Below, piece after piece: positions 43,751 to 53,702 of a DNA stretch of 64,000 nt. The stretch spans positions 62,001 through 126,000 of the forward strand of contig JAZKJV010000087.1 in NCBI GenBank assembly GCA_037367405.1. Reading direction: 5' to 3'. Numbering within the stretch: the first letter of the stretch is position 1; every line of letters starts with the position of its first letter. The stretch comes from Ottelia alismoides (taxonomy: Eukaryota; Streptophyta; Magnoliopsida; Alismatales; Hydrocharitaceae). The notes beneath the pieces are model-generated. The model worked only from the letters and a program-made list of their open reading frames with translations, was not told where the DNA came from and did not search any database. A program made the position numbers and the translations under genes.

Positions 43751-44758
43751 TGTTGGAAGAAGAGAATGAATTATTTTTTCCAGAGAACCCTAGGCACTCT
43801 TATATAGAGAAGACATATAGGTAAATTACATAAGATGAATACAAGAAAGTAAAAATAGCAGAAACGGTACATATAACATAGAAATATCTCTACACTCCCC
43901 CTCAAGATGGAGCATAAATGTCAATCATTCTCAGCTTGGAAGAACAATTCTGAAATGGCCCTCTGAGTAATGCTTTGGTAAAAATGTCGGTAGTCTGCCT
44001 CCTAAACTGACATGGGAAGTAGAAATCAAGTCCTTTTGAATCATATCTCTAGTATAGTGGCAGTCTACCTCAATATGCTTTGTTCTTTGACGGAATGTAG
44101 GATTATTAGCAATGAATAGCGTTGCTTGATTATCACATTGTAACTGCAGGGGTAGATATGTACATCTATATGCAAATCTTCTAACACAACTCGAAGCCAC
44201 ATCATCTCTGTACTTGCTTGCGTCATAGCCCTATACTCAGATTCTACACTAGATCTAGCCACCACTGTTTGTTTCTCGCTTTTCCAAGAAACTAAAGAAC
44301 TACAAACAAACACTGCAAAACCTGAAGTAGACTTCTGATCCTTAGGGCATCCTGCATAGTCGGCATCAGCACATACAGAAACTAAAATATTTGTTTCTTT
44401 CCTGAATAGTAGTCATGCACATGGAGAAGACTTTAGATATCTCAATATCATGGATATGGCATCCATATGTACTTGTATGGGTTGCTCAATGAACTGACTC
44501 ACCCGACTCCTACAAAAGCGATATCATGTTTAGTGATAGTAATATAGAGAAGCTTTCCCACCATCCATCTATATCTTCTCCTATCAACCTCATATGTATC
44601 ATCATCATATAAATTCATAATGGGATCCATAGGAGTAGTCGAGGGTCGACACCCGATCATGCCCGGCTCAACAAGAATGTCTGTAATATACTTCCTTTGG
44701 TTATCACACGACCCTGCGCATTACTAGCAAACTCCAACCCTAGAAAATATCATAGGAG
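43751..44758 (-). pseudogene. Minus-strand copia fragment (3' LTR, RNase H, RT end)
   Basis: A 3' LTR at 43751-43894 (TGTTGGAAG...CTCTACA), polypurine tract CTCCCCCTC (complement), then RNase H text: [36 protein letters not shown]. Reverse-transcriptase C-terminal words continue to about 44758, where it ends exactly at a plus-strand LTR. Frameshifts throughout. Confidence 0.82.
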
Positions 44759-44899
44759 TGTCGAGATATATTTGTTCATGTACAAATTCCTTATTTTATT
44801 TTCTTATTTCCACCTTATGTAATTTACCCATAGGTCTTTCCTATATATAAGAGAGGCTGAGGTTCCTAGGAATAAACAACTTTCATTCTTTTCCCAACA
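44759..44899 (+). repeat. Copia LTR, plus orientation (141 bp)
   Basis: TGTCGAGATATATTTG...TTTTCCCAACA, no primer site after it, so probably a 3' LTR. Very similar to the LTR at 40264. It may close the Copia-4 array; the flanking 5-mers (tcaaa left of 40264, tcacc right of 44899) do not match well. Confidence 0.75.
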
Positions 44900-45116
44900 T
44901 CACCCTTTGCTAAGAGTCTAAACACATACATGTAGAACAAAGTGATAGCCTTTAACACCAAGCACAATGTAAAAAGGCATTTCAAGCCCCCAAGCATTGC
45001 CTACCTCCTATCATTCATTACCGACTTATTGTCTCATCCTACAAGAGTGGCTGACCATGTCCAAGTTCAGGTAAATCATCGACATTTTAATTTACCCCAC
45101 GTTCAAAGCCCTTCCA
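44900..45116. other. Target sequence of NA-3, left side
   Basis: Unrecognised sequence continuous with 53282-53702 once NA-3 and its duplication are removed. No gene identified. Confidence 0.4.
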
Positions 45117-45416
45117 TGTTGGAGTATATGCCTCATGTAGATGGGTAAATAGATCACTCCAAGATCCATTTACCACACATCCAGTTGTTTAGTCCCACAT
45201 CGATCGTCTGTGGGATGTGGAGACTCAATGAGGGTTATATAAGAAGCTCCTCACCCTCTGTATTCAGTGAGAAAGTGCAATGCATAAATCAATCCTTTGA
45301 GGCGTTCTCCCGTGGTTTCATCCCCCTCCTTAGGGAGTAGAGTTCCACATTAAATCTCATTGTTCCATGTTTCTATTCATTATTTATGATACGCTTCAGC
45401 ATTATATTTTCTAACA
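45117..45416 (+). repeat. 5' LTR of NA-3 (300 bp)
   Basis: TGTTGGAGTATATGCC...TTTTCTAACA. Contains GGGTTATATAAGAAGC as a likely TATA region. Followed by the primer site at 45417. Confidence 0.9.
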
Positions 45417-45499
45417 TGGTATCAGAGTGGGTTCGATTCTCGTGGATTTATTATTCAAGGTTTATGTTCATGTTCTATTCGAGACTCGATGTTATTCTC

Positions 45500-45640
45500 T
45501 GTTGGGAAACGTGAATCAGATGTTTATTCCATAGCCCTAGGCTCTCTTATATAGGGAGTAGCCTATGGGTAAATTACAGAAAGAGGATAACAAGAGAAAT
45601 AAAATAGCAACAAGGTACAATAACTCAACATGCGTCAACA
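45500..45640 (-). repeat. 3' LTR of Copia-5 (141 bp)
   Basis: Identical to 50421-50561. Confidence 0.95.
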
Positions 45641-45647
45641 CTCCCCC

Positions 45648-48600
45648 TCAAGATGGAGCATAGATGTCAATCATGCTCAGCTTGGAGGCACACTTCTGAA
45701 ATGGGCCACGTAATAATGCCTTGGTAAAAATGTCTGACGTCTGGTTCTCTGAAGTAACGTGGGATGTGGTAATAAATCCTTTCTGGATCATATCACGTAT
45801 GAAGTGACAATCCACTTCAATATGCTTGGTCCGCTCATGGAATGCAGGATTATTAGCAATGAACAAAGCAGCCTGATTATCACACTCCAAGTTCATAGGA
45901 AGTGGTATATCTAAGCATAGATCTGTCAGCACTGCTTTCACCCACATCATCTCTGTAGTAGCCTGGGCCATAGCCCTATATTCGGATTCAGCACTGGATC
46001 TAGCTACCACAGTTTGCTTCTTGCTCCTCCATGAGACTAGGGCATCTCCGACATAGACAGCGTACCCTGAGGTGGACTTTCTATCCTTAGGACATCCTGC
46101 ATAGTCTGCATCTGCGCATGCATAGACAGAAATCCCCTTTCCTTTCTTAAACAGCATACCTTTACCTGGAGAAGATTTGAGGTATCTAAGTATCATGTGT
46201 ATTGCATCCATATGCACCTGGCGTGGCTGCTCCATGAACTGGCTCACACGGCTTACTGCAAATAATATATCTGGCCTAGTGATGGTGACATATAGCAGTT
46301 TGCCTACCAGTTCTCTGTATCTTCTCCTGTCAACCTCCTCTGTGTCATCATCATACATCTTCATGCTAGGGTCCATAGGTGTCGTAGCAGGTCGACACCC
46401 TAGCATACCTGTCTCACTTAGTAGATCTGTGACATACTTCCTCTGTGACATGACTAGTCCATACGGATTTCTAGCAAACTCCAGCCCCAGAAAATATCTA
46501 AGGACTCCCAGGTCCTTGATGACAAACTCGGTCCCTAGCCTTTCCTTTGCCTGCTTAATGCCCTGGTCATCATCACCTGTAATCAAGATATCGTCAACAT
46601 AAACCATGATTACAACAGTACCTCTTGCCGTTTTCTGTACAAACAAGGAATGATCAGCATTAGAGCGTTTGTATCCTTGTTTCTCAAAGAGGTCTGACAG
46701 CTTCTGGAACCACGCTCTGGGGCTCTGCTTAAGGCCATAGATAGCCTTATGTAATCGGCAAACCTTGGAACACTCCCCCTCAACAGCAAAACCTGGTGGC
46801 TGTTGCATGTAGACCTCCTCCTGCAAATCGCCATACAGAAAGGCATTCTTCACATCCAGTTGATATAGGGGCCAGTCTTTAGTGACTACAACAGATAAGA
46901 GGATCCGTAGAGTGGAATGACGAGCCACCGGGGAGAACGTGTCAAGGTAATCTACCCCATATGTCTGTGTGAATCCCCTTGCAACTAGGCGTGCCTTGTA
47001 CCTGTCAATGGAGCCATCTGCATTATGTTTCACTGTAAACACCCACTTGCAACTCACCGGGTTGACATCTGGAGGTATAGTAACCAAGCTCCATGTTCCT
47101 CTGGACTGAAGTGCCGCCATCTCTTCCTCCATTGCTAGCCTCCATCGAGAATCCTGCAAGGCCTCATGGTGATTACTTGGAATATCTGTAGCTGAAAGTG
47201 CCAACGCAAATGTCTTGAAAGGTCCAGATATCCTCTCAAACGACACCACTGCTGAAACTGGATACTGGACACAGCTTCTCTTTGACTTGCGTAGAGCGAT
47301 TGGAACATTTAGGTCCCCTGTGGTATCAGCATGCTCCTGTGATACATCCTGCTGAGTAATGTCGTCAGATTCATCAACATTAATATTTTCATTACATACC
47401 GTAGGCGAGCTAGTTGACTGGTCAGGACCATGAGCTTGATTCGGCCTTCGGGTGTAATGGAATGGTAATGGAGGTACTATTGATGGCGTTGTTGGTGGTG
47501 GTGATGGTGGTGGTGGTGGTGATGGTGGTGGTTGAGATGTTGGTGGTGCCATGAACACAGTATCAGGGGATATAGATTGTGGCTGCATGTTTCCAGATTC
47601 GGAGAAGTACATGATAGATTCAAAGAATGTAACATCTGCGCTGATCACATACCGCCGACGCAGAGGGTCAAAACATTTGTACCCCTTTTGAGTTCTGGAG
47701 TACCCCACAAAGACACACTTGACAGCCCTAGGAGAGAGCTTGTCAGAACCGGACGACAACTGATGGACAAACGCGATTGACCCAAACACACGAGGGGTAA
47801 GAGTGAACAGATCCTTGTTAGGATATATAAGAGAGAAGGGGATCTGTTCATTCAAGACGGACGAGGGCATACGATTTATAAGATAACATGCAGTGAGTAC
47901 TGCATCACCCCAGTAGGAATACGGAACATGACTCTGAATGAGAAGAGACCTTGTGACATCAAGGAGGTGACGGTGTTTTCTTTCTGCAACCCCATTCTGT
48001 TGGGACGTATGGGCACATGATGTTTGGTGAACAATTCCCTTAGAAGAGTAGTAGTTGGCTAGATTATTGGTGCACAATTCTAAGGCATTGTCACTTCTCA
48101 AAAATTTGACAGTGGTGGAAAAAACATTCTGAATCTCATTTAGAAATTGAATAATAATGTTTCCAGCTTCAGACTTATTTTTCATTAAAAAAACCCATGA
48201 TGCTCTAGAGAAATCATCCACAAAAACAATATAATACCTGTGTCCCTGAAGATCGGGAACACGACTTGGACCCCATATATCAACATGAAACAACTCAAAT
48301 TTGGAGTTACTACTCCGACCTTGACCACTGGGAAACGATGACCTGTGATGTTTTCCCAACTGACACGCCTCACACTGGATAGGTGTGTGAGGAAGGCTAT
48401 AAGGTAAGACACGACACAACTTCTGAAGCGGGAGGTGACCAAGACGCAGATGCCACAAGAGAGGAGATACTTGTCCAGCGGGAGAAGAGGTGATTCCAGC
48501 AAATGGGGTCTGGTTCAGACGATAGAGACCTCCTTGCTCATAGCCATGACCAATCACGTTGCCCGTACGGATGTCCTGAAAAATCAAAGAAGATGAATCA

Positions 48601-49178
48601 AAAATAGCTCGACATTGGAGATCCTTCGTAATCTGGCTGATTGACAATAGATTCATAGAAAAATGCGGTGCATGTAAAACATTCTTGAGTTGCATAGATG
48701 ATGTCAATCTAATCTCCCCCTGACCCATGATGGGGGAATGAGTGCCATTGGCAATCACTACTGTTCGTCCTGGAGGAATCTGAGTATATCCTGAAAGTAG
48801 ACTCTGGTCGCCACATAGATGATGTGTAGCGCCTGAGTCCATGATCCATGGCAATGTATCCGATCTACTACTATGTAGTGCAAGTGTACTACCTGAAGTA
48901 CTCGTAGAGGCAGACGCAGAAGCAGAAGCAGCAACATCCGTATGACTCTCTGTCGTCGGTGCAGATGGAGGGATAATGCCCCTGAGGCGGGCAACCAGAT
49001 CATCAAACCGCTGATCCAGTGAAGCAGGAGAAGGAGGCTCTATCTGCTCAGCGGCTCGTGTAGATGCAGGAAATCCATGCTTGGAATAGCATGTGTCTTC
49101 AGTATGGCCGACCCTGTGACAATATGAGCATGTTGGCCTAGTGCGGCCACCCCTTCCACGGGGAGTACGTCCACGGCC
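45648..49178 (-). CDS. Copia-5 Gag C-terminus, protease, integrase, RT, RNase H
   Basis: Uninterrupted frame of 1176 codons. Order: CCHC knuckle (CSYCHRVGHTEDTC), protease MDSGATHH, integrase HHCC (HLRLGH, CEACQLGKHH) with catalytic D, D, E in HVDIWGP, RSDNALE and VAERKHR, a proline-rich linker, reverse transcriptase (YVDD near 46590-46605) and RNase H ending SKLSMIDIYAPS. All catalytic residues I can check are present, so these activities could be functional if expressed. It is the same frame as the Gag N-terminus and is cut from it by one TAG at 49179. Confidence 0.95.
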   Translation of the reverse strand, partial: GRGRTPRGRGGRTRPTCSYCHRVGHTEDTCYSKHGFPASTRAAEQIEPPSPASLDQRFDDLVARLRGIIPPSAPTTESHTDVAASASASASTSTSGSTLALHSSRSDTLPWIMDSGATHHLCGDQSLLSGYTQIPPGRTVVIANGTHSPIMGQGEIRLTSSMQLKNVLHAPHFSMNLLSISQITKDLQCRAIFDSSSLIFQDIRTGNVIGHGYEQGGLYRLNQTPFAGITSSPAGQVSPLLWHLRLGHLPLQKLCRVLPYSLPHTPIQCEACQLGKHHRSSFPSGQGRSSNSKFELFHVDIWGPSRVPDLQGHRYYIVFVDDFSRASWVFLMKNKSEAGNIIIQFLNEIQNVFSTTVKFLRSDNALELCTNNLANYYSSKGIVHQTSCAHTSQQNGVAERKHRHLLDVTRSLLIQSHVPYSYWGDAVLTACYLINRMPSSVLNEQIPFSLIYPNKDLFTLTPRVFGSIAFVHQLSSGSDKLSPRAVKCVFVGYSRTQKGYKCFDPLRRRYVISADVTFFESIMYFSESGNMQPQSISPDTVFMAPPTSQPPPSPPPPPSPPPTTPSIVPPLPFHYTRRPNQAHGPDQSTSSPTVCNENINVDESDDITQQDVSQEHADTTGDLNVPIALRKSKRSCVQYPVSAVVSFERISGPFKTFALALSATDIPSNHHEALQDSRWRLAMEEEMAALQSRGTWSLVTIPPDVNPVSCKWVFTVKHNADGSIDRYKARLVARGFTQTYGVDYLDTFSPVARHSTLRILLSVVVTKDWPLYQLDVKNAFLYGDLQEEVYMQQPPGFAVEGECSKVCRLHKAIYGLKQSPRAWFQKLSDLFEKQGYKRSNADHSLFVQKTARGTVVIMVYVDDILITGDDDQGIKQAKERLGTEFVIKDLGVLRYFLGLEFARNPYGLVMSQRKYVTDLLSETGMLGCRPATTPMDPSMKMYDDDTEEVDRRRYRELVGKLLYVTITRPDILFAVSRVSQFMEQPRQVHMDAIHMILRYLKSSPGKGMLFKKGKGISVYACADADYAGCPKDRKSTSGYAVYVGDALVSWRSKKQTVVARSSAESEYRAMAQATTEMMWVKAVLTDLCLDIPLPMNLECDNQAALFIANNPAFHERTKHIEVDCHFIRDMIQKGFITTSHVTSENQTSDIFTKALLRGPFQKCASKLSMIDIYAPS

Positions 49179-49859
49179 CTAGTAATGAGAGCCACGGCCC
49201 CTGTTGACTGCCATGGCTGAGGGATTCTGGCTAGTGGCTGCAGAAGGTACAGTGATCCTACTCAACCTATGAAAAGCCTCCTCCATGGGAGGAATAGTTG
49301 AGTCCGCCAGAATCTGTGAACGAGCAGCCTCATACTCTGGGTCGAGTGCTGCGAGAAACACACCCACCATTGTTGCGTTTCTATATGTCTTTTGCTGCTC
49401 TGGCGTGGCGGTAAGAGGCATGAAGCTATGAAGCTTCTCAAACATTCCTCTCAAAGATGTGTAAAGAGAATGTAACGGGCGACCATTCTGCTTTATTGTG
49501 AATATATCATGTTGTAGTTGCAGAATTTTTGTCTCATTCTTCGCCTGAGAATATGTTGATGCCAGAATATCCCACATGTCTTTTGCTGTGGGTTGATGTA
49601 GAATATCATTGGCAATTTCAATAGCCAATGTGCCAGACAGCCACACCTTGGCATATGCGTCATCTGCCTCCCATGAGGCATGAACTCCAGTCTTCTCTGC
49701 AGGCTCGGGCTCTGTGAGAATATGCTTCTTGCCCGTGGACTTCATCATACTCATGAACTGCATTGCCCACAGTTCATAGTTCGTACCATCCATCTTGACG
49801 ATGGGCGCTGGACCACGGAATGCGCCCATAGATGGGATGTCAGCCTTGCTTTCTGACAT
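49179..49859 (-). CDS. Copia-5 Gag N-terminal part
   Basis: A 226-codon frame starting MSESKADIPSMGAF. It holds the copia Gag core (NYELWAMQFMSMMKSTGKK, then MWDILASTYSQAK and YRNATMVGVFLAALDPEYEAARS). It ends at RGSHY where a TAG replaces the CAG seen in sister copies (HHQGRG). The stop lies just before the zinc knuckle, which lowers the chance of functional Gag unless it is read through; nothing in the context argues for programmed readthrough. Confidence 0.93.
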   Translation of the reverse strand: MSESKADIPSMGAFRGPAPIVKMDGTNYELWAMQFMSMMKSTGKKHILTEPEPAEKTGVHASWEADDAYAKVWLSGTLAIEIANDILHQPTAKDMWDILASTYSQAKNETKILQLQHDIFTIKQNGRPLHSLYTSLRGMFEKLHSFMPLTATPEQQKTYRNATMVGVFLAALDPEYEAARSQILADSTIPPMEEAFHRLSRITVPSAATSQNPSAMAVNRGRGSHY

Positions 49860-49896
49860 ACTGGAAGACTGGAGTGACCAAGAGACAATAAACTTT

Positions 49897-49936
49897 GTCT
49901 ACAACGACAGAACTGGGATTAGTTGCATGTGTAGAC
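49897..49936 (-). other. Leader stem-loop candidate, Copia-5
   Basis: Forty bases bounded by GTCTACA and TGTAGAC, 38 bases upstream of the gag ATG at 49859. Confidence 0.6.
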
Positions 49937-49979
49937 GTCAAGCAACCAACCCCATAGATATCACGATCTGAGCCCTAGA

Positions 49980-50330
49980 GTTTTAGGGCGTGGATGCTAC
50001 ACGTTGCGCGGAGGCTGCGCGCAACGTGCGTGCTCAGGGGCTGACCAGATCCACACGTTCAGTGGCTGCGCGCGTTGAAGATCGTCGCGAGGTGGGTGCT
50101 CTACGCGCTCATGCGCTGAAGAACGGTCAACACCGATCTGTGCCGAGATGCGCGCTGGAGGAGATGCGCGCTGGAGATGCCGCAGATCAGGAGCGCCGCA
50201 GATCAGGAGGCGTTGGAGGTCGGGCGATGCACGCCTGCGCCTGGAGGCGCGCTGGGTGACGCCGATCTGCGCCTGCGCCTGCGCCTGGAGCGCCTGGAGC
50301 GGAGGCGGCGACGCCAATCTGCGGGGAGAG
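49980..50330 (-). repeat. GC-rich leader of Copia-5
   Basis: GCGCTGGAG and GCCTGCGCCTG repeats, different wording from the other leaders, ending in a GAGAGA run at 50338-50356. No credible gene. Confidence 0.65.
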
Positions 50331-50420
50331 AAGAGAAGAGAGAGAGAGAGAGAGAGCCGGCGGGTAGGGTTAGGGTTAGGGTTTCAGGAACTCCGGTCTA
50401 GGACCGTCGCTCTGATACCA

Positions 50421-50561
50421 TGTTGGGAAACGTGAATCAGATGTTTATTCCATAGCCCTAGGCTCTCTTATATAGGGAGTAGCCTATGGGTAAATTACAG
50501 AAAGAGGATAACAAGAGAAATAAAATAGCAACAAGGTACAATAACTCAACATGCGTCAACA
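50421..50561 (-). repeat. 5' LTR of Copia-5 (141 bp)
   Basis: Identical to 45500-45640; inner edge at the tRNA-iMet primer site. Confidence 0.95.
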
Positions 50562-50566
50562 TTCTC

Positions 50567-52977
50567 CAATTTCAGGCATCTATGGTTTTCTAAAACCCTA
50601 ATTGTTCTTGAAGGGTTCATCTTCAAGCGACACAAGGCTTCTCTCCATGCCGAACCCAGTTATGCCAATCTAGGCAGCAGGCAACCCCTCTTCCAGATTT
50701 AGGGAGCCTCCTGGCATCGCCGCCCCTCTCCATCGGCAAAGGCAGCAGGCAGCCCCTCTTCCAATTGTGGGACCCCCATCTCGATGGCGGAGGCACCTCT
50801 AAGCGGCTCAGTCCCTCTTCGAATCCTCCCAAGCGGCGGTGGTGATGTTTTATCGCTCCTCAACTTCTCCAATCGGTGCCTCCATGCACGTATGCTCCAT
50901 GGCGGAGGCACCTCTAAGCACCAGCCTTCTCCAGTCCTCTAGGGCTCCTCCTTCTCCAACAGCAGCTTTATACAGTCGGTAAGGAGCCCCGACTCCTTCG
51001 TTGCTCCATGCGGACCCGCCCTTCTCCTCTCCTTGCCAGCCCCTTCTCCATGCAGAGCTCATCCTCCGAGCTCGAGCCTTGCTTCAGGCTGCTGCAGCGC
51101 AACCCCTCCAACAGATGGCTTGACAGCACCGCCAGCCATCGAAGCCCCTCGAAGCAGCGCATCGCCTGCCTCCTCCGCTTCATCCATCTACGCCATCCAC
51201 CTTCTCCAAGCATAGTCCCTCCTAGCAAAACCAAACGGCGGCGAGTAAAACCCCCATTGGGGGGGCACCTTCTTCATACGTGGGGTTCCCAATCGCGGAA
51301 CAGCAGCCTTCTCCAGTCCTCTAGGGCTCCTCCTTCTCCAACAGCAGCCATATACAGTCGGTAAGGAGCCCCGACTCCTTCGTTGCTCCATGCGGACCCG
51401 CCCTTCTCCTCTCCTTGCCAGCCCCTTCTCCATGCAGAGCTCATCCTCCGAGCTCGAGCCTTGCTTCAGGCTGTTGCAGCGCAACCCCTCCAACAGACGG
51501 CTTGACAGCACCGCCAGCCACCAAAGCCCCTCGAAGCGGCGCATCGCCTGCCTCCTCCGCTTCATCCATCTACGCCAGCCACCTTCTCCAAGCATAGCCC
51601 CTCCTAGCAAAACCAAACGGCGGCGAGTAAAACCCCCATTGGGGGGGCACCTTCTTCATGCGTGGGGTTCCCAATCGCGGAACCCTAGTTTCCAGTGTTT
51701 TGAAGAAAAGGGCCCATTGGCCCTTAAAGAAAATGCGGAGAGCCCCAACATTATTTAAAAAATGAGAGAGAGAGAGAGAGAGAAGGGGGGTAAGTGGGTC
51801 GTGTTCTGTTTAAAAAATGTGAAGAGAGAGAGAGCAGAAGGGTTATGATTTCAAATAAAAAAGGGAGAAGAAGAAGGTGCACTACAGCATCAATTTTAAA
51901 AAAAGAGCTGCAATGTTTTGGCCAAATGAGGCTGTGGGTTAAAAAATACGTTTGTTTTGAAAAAAGAGCGTGTACAAAAGAAAAGACATGCTCTAAAAAA
52001 TTTGAAAAAAATATTTGCAAAAAAAGGGAAAGCTGGAAAAAATGAACGGCTTATTTTAAAAAATGAGTTAGCTATTAAAAAAAAGGAAGGAAAATAGCCA
52101 AGAAAAAAAAACGTTCTTGAAAAAAAACGGTGCGTGACGGCTTATGTGATGTTGTCTCCCCGTCTTCTTGTCTTCTCCCAACTTGATCGATGTTTGTTAT
52201 TCCGACCAGTATAGGAGAAGGGGGGTATGGTGTAGAATCACAGGTATACTCTAGATTCAAATGTCAGGTTCCAGATCAACCAAATGTTCAGACTCTACAA
52301 TTCAGTTTCAGACTTTGTGGATTGGTTCAGAGTCCAAGTTCGAGGCACTCCATATTTGTGACCCATTTTCGTCGAGTTCTCCAGAGAAAGACTTCTTTTC
52401 AGATGTGCACATGTTCGCCATCTTTTGTTGTAGTCCCAATCTTTTTTTGTCAGAGTTTTCATGTGTTCCATAGGGACTCCAGAGTAGAGATCTCATTCCC
52501 TATGTCATGCGGGCTAGGGTTTTCATATGGTTTTATAGTTACTCAAGTAGAGATCACAATCTCTAAGCCAGTATGGGAGAGACCCAGTTCTCCAACAATG
52601 AGACTTTTTCAGTCTCCATTCTCCAACGATCGTGGACTCCGACGAGGATGACTCCACGACTTTTCCAGTTCAACCCTTTCAGAGATGGAGTAGTTGTCCA
52701 CATGTTCTGGCAGGCCAGAGTTCTCCGACGAAAAGACTCATTTCAATCGTAGTGACTCTAACAGGCGCAGTAAAGAGCACATGCTTTCTGACGAGGAGAT
52801 TCAGTTTGACTCACACTCCATCCCATTTGTTCCTCCTCACCTGCGTGGTATGAGAAGCAACGTCCTCGATAGCAGCGTGTTGAGTTGATATTGTATGTAG
52901 TGTCTTGTCTTGTATTGTGAGTTAAGATTTCTTACAGTTTGTCCAAGTTGAGCATTGCATGCTCCAGCTTGAGGGAG
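50567..52977 (+). other. NA-3 internal region, non-coding
   Basis: A GC-rich first half (50600-51690) includes a 382-bp tandem duplication. A GAGAGA and A-rich stretch follows (51760-52130), then text shared with NA-1 and NA-2 (52140-52970) ending in the polypurine tract. Open frames are short, rich in Ser/Pro/Arg and not shared in frame between family members, so I regard the region as non-coding. Confidence 0.75.
50915..51680 (+). repeat. 382-bp tandem duplication in NA-3
   Basis: Two direct units, nearly identical, with period 382 (for example ACAGTCGGTAAGGAGCCCCG near 50973 and 51355). This explains the two near-identical open frames starting MRTRPSPLL at 51008 and 51390. Confidence 0.88.
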
Positions 52978-53276
52978 TGTTGGAGTATATACGTCATGTA
53001 GATGGGTAAATGGATCACTCCATGATCCATTTACCACATCCAGTTGTTTAGTCCCACATCGACCGTCTGTGGGATGTGGAGACTCGGTGAGGGCTATATA
53101 AGAAACCCCTCACCCTCTGTATTCAGTGAGAAAGTACAATGCATAAATCAGTCCTTTGAGGCATTCTCTTATGGTTTCATCCCGCTCCCTAGGGTGTATC
53201 TTTCCAGATTAAATCCCGATGTTCTATATTTCTTATTCATTATTTATGATACGCTCTCGCATTATATTTTCTAACA
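52978..53276 (+). repeat. 3' LTR of NA-3 (299 bp)
   Basis: TGTTGGAGTATATACG...TTTTCTAACA. Pairs with 45117-45416 with scattered differences; followed by ttcca. Confidence 0.9.
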
Positions 53277-53281
53277 TTCCA

Positions 53282-53702
53282 TAATATAGGTCCTCCTGAA
53301 CCTCCAAGTCAGAAGTCATAAAAGTGAACTTTGTATTGATCTTCATCCCAAGATTCCCCCCTAGACTTTTTTTCAAGTCATGCACAAATCGCATCATGTT
53401 GTGTGCAAACTGAAGTAGCAGGGTCTCGTAGGCCTTAGGCGATCCCACATTAAACCTTCCAAATGTAATCTCGATACATCACCTAGACATTATTGAAGGT
53501 ATCATGTCTATCATGTCTATGAACAACATTGCGGCCAATATGCTCTCCCACCTCATCCCTCTTGACTGTATCCACCCACCTTCTCGTTGATCGTTAACCA
53601 TGACAGAGAAAGACCATTAAAAACCGTTAACTCCAATTAACCTACATGTCTAAAAGCCTCTCTGCCTTAGTATACTCCATAAAAAAGCCAACAAATCGTA
53701 TT
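53282..53702. other. Target sequence of NA-3, right side
   Basis: Continues 44900-45116. A 71-codon minus-strand frame (SPKAYETLLLQFAHN) is present but I do not recognise it. No gene assigned. Confidence 0.4.

Larger units (their letters stand above)
45500..50561 (-). mobile_element. Copia-5, complete Ty1/copia element with identical LTRs (5062 bp)
   Basis: LTRs 45500-45640 and 50421-50561 (141 bp each) are identical by eye. Perfect duplication ttctc (45495-45499 and 50562-50566). Primer site at 50401-50420, leader, a gag-pol frame of 1403 codons broken only by one TAG, polypurine tract at 45641-45649. This is the youngest copia insertion that can be dated in the window, and it sits inside NA-3. 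Confidence 0.97.
45117..53276 (+). mobile_element. NA-3, non-autonomous LTR retrotransposon hosting Copia-5
   Basis: LTRs at 45117-45416 and 52978-53276 with a perfect target duplication ttcca (45112-45116 and 53277-53281). Primer site TGGTATCAGAGTGGG from 45417 and polypurine tract GCTTGAGGGAG before the 3' LTR. After removing Copia-5 and one duplication it is about 3.1 kb. The interior (45417-45499 and 50567-52977) has no gag, protease, integrase or RT similarity. Its order of LTR, primer site, GC-rich part, AT-rich part and polypurine tract is shared with NA-1 and partly NA-2. It needs proteins in trans. Confidence 0.93.

Noticed and set aside
49179..49181. Programmed stop-codon readthrough between gag and pol
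   Set aside because: The stops lie at different sites in each copy and replace CAG, GGA or AGA codons of sister copies, so they are ordinary nonsense mutations.
51008..51758. Two near-identical frames of about 120 codons in NA-3 that might encode a protein
   Set aside because: They are explained by a 382-bp tandem duplication and are not conserved in frame in NA-1 or NA-2.
53233..53448. A minus-strand frame (SPKAYETLLLQFAHN) as LINE reverse transcriptase
   Set aside because: I could not align it to a known motif, so it is left unassigned.
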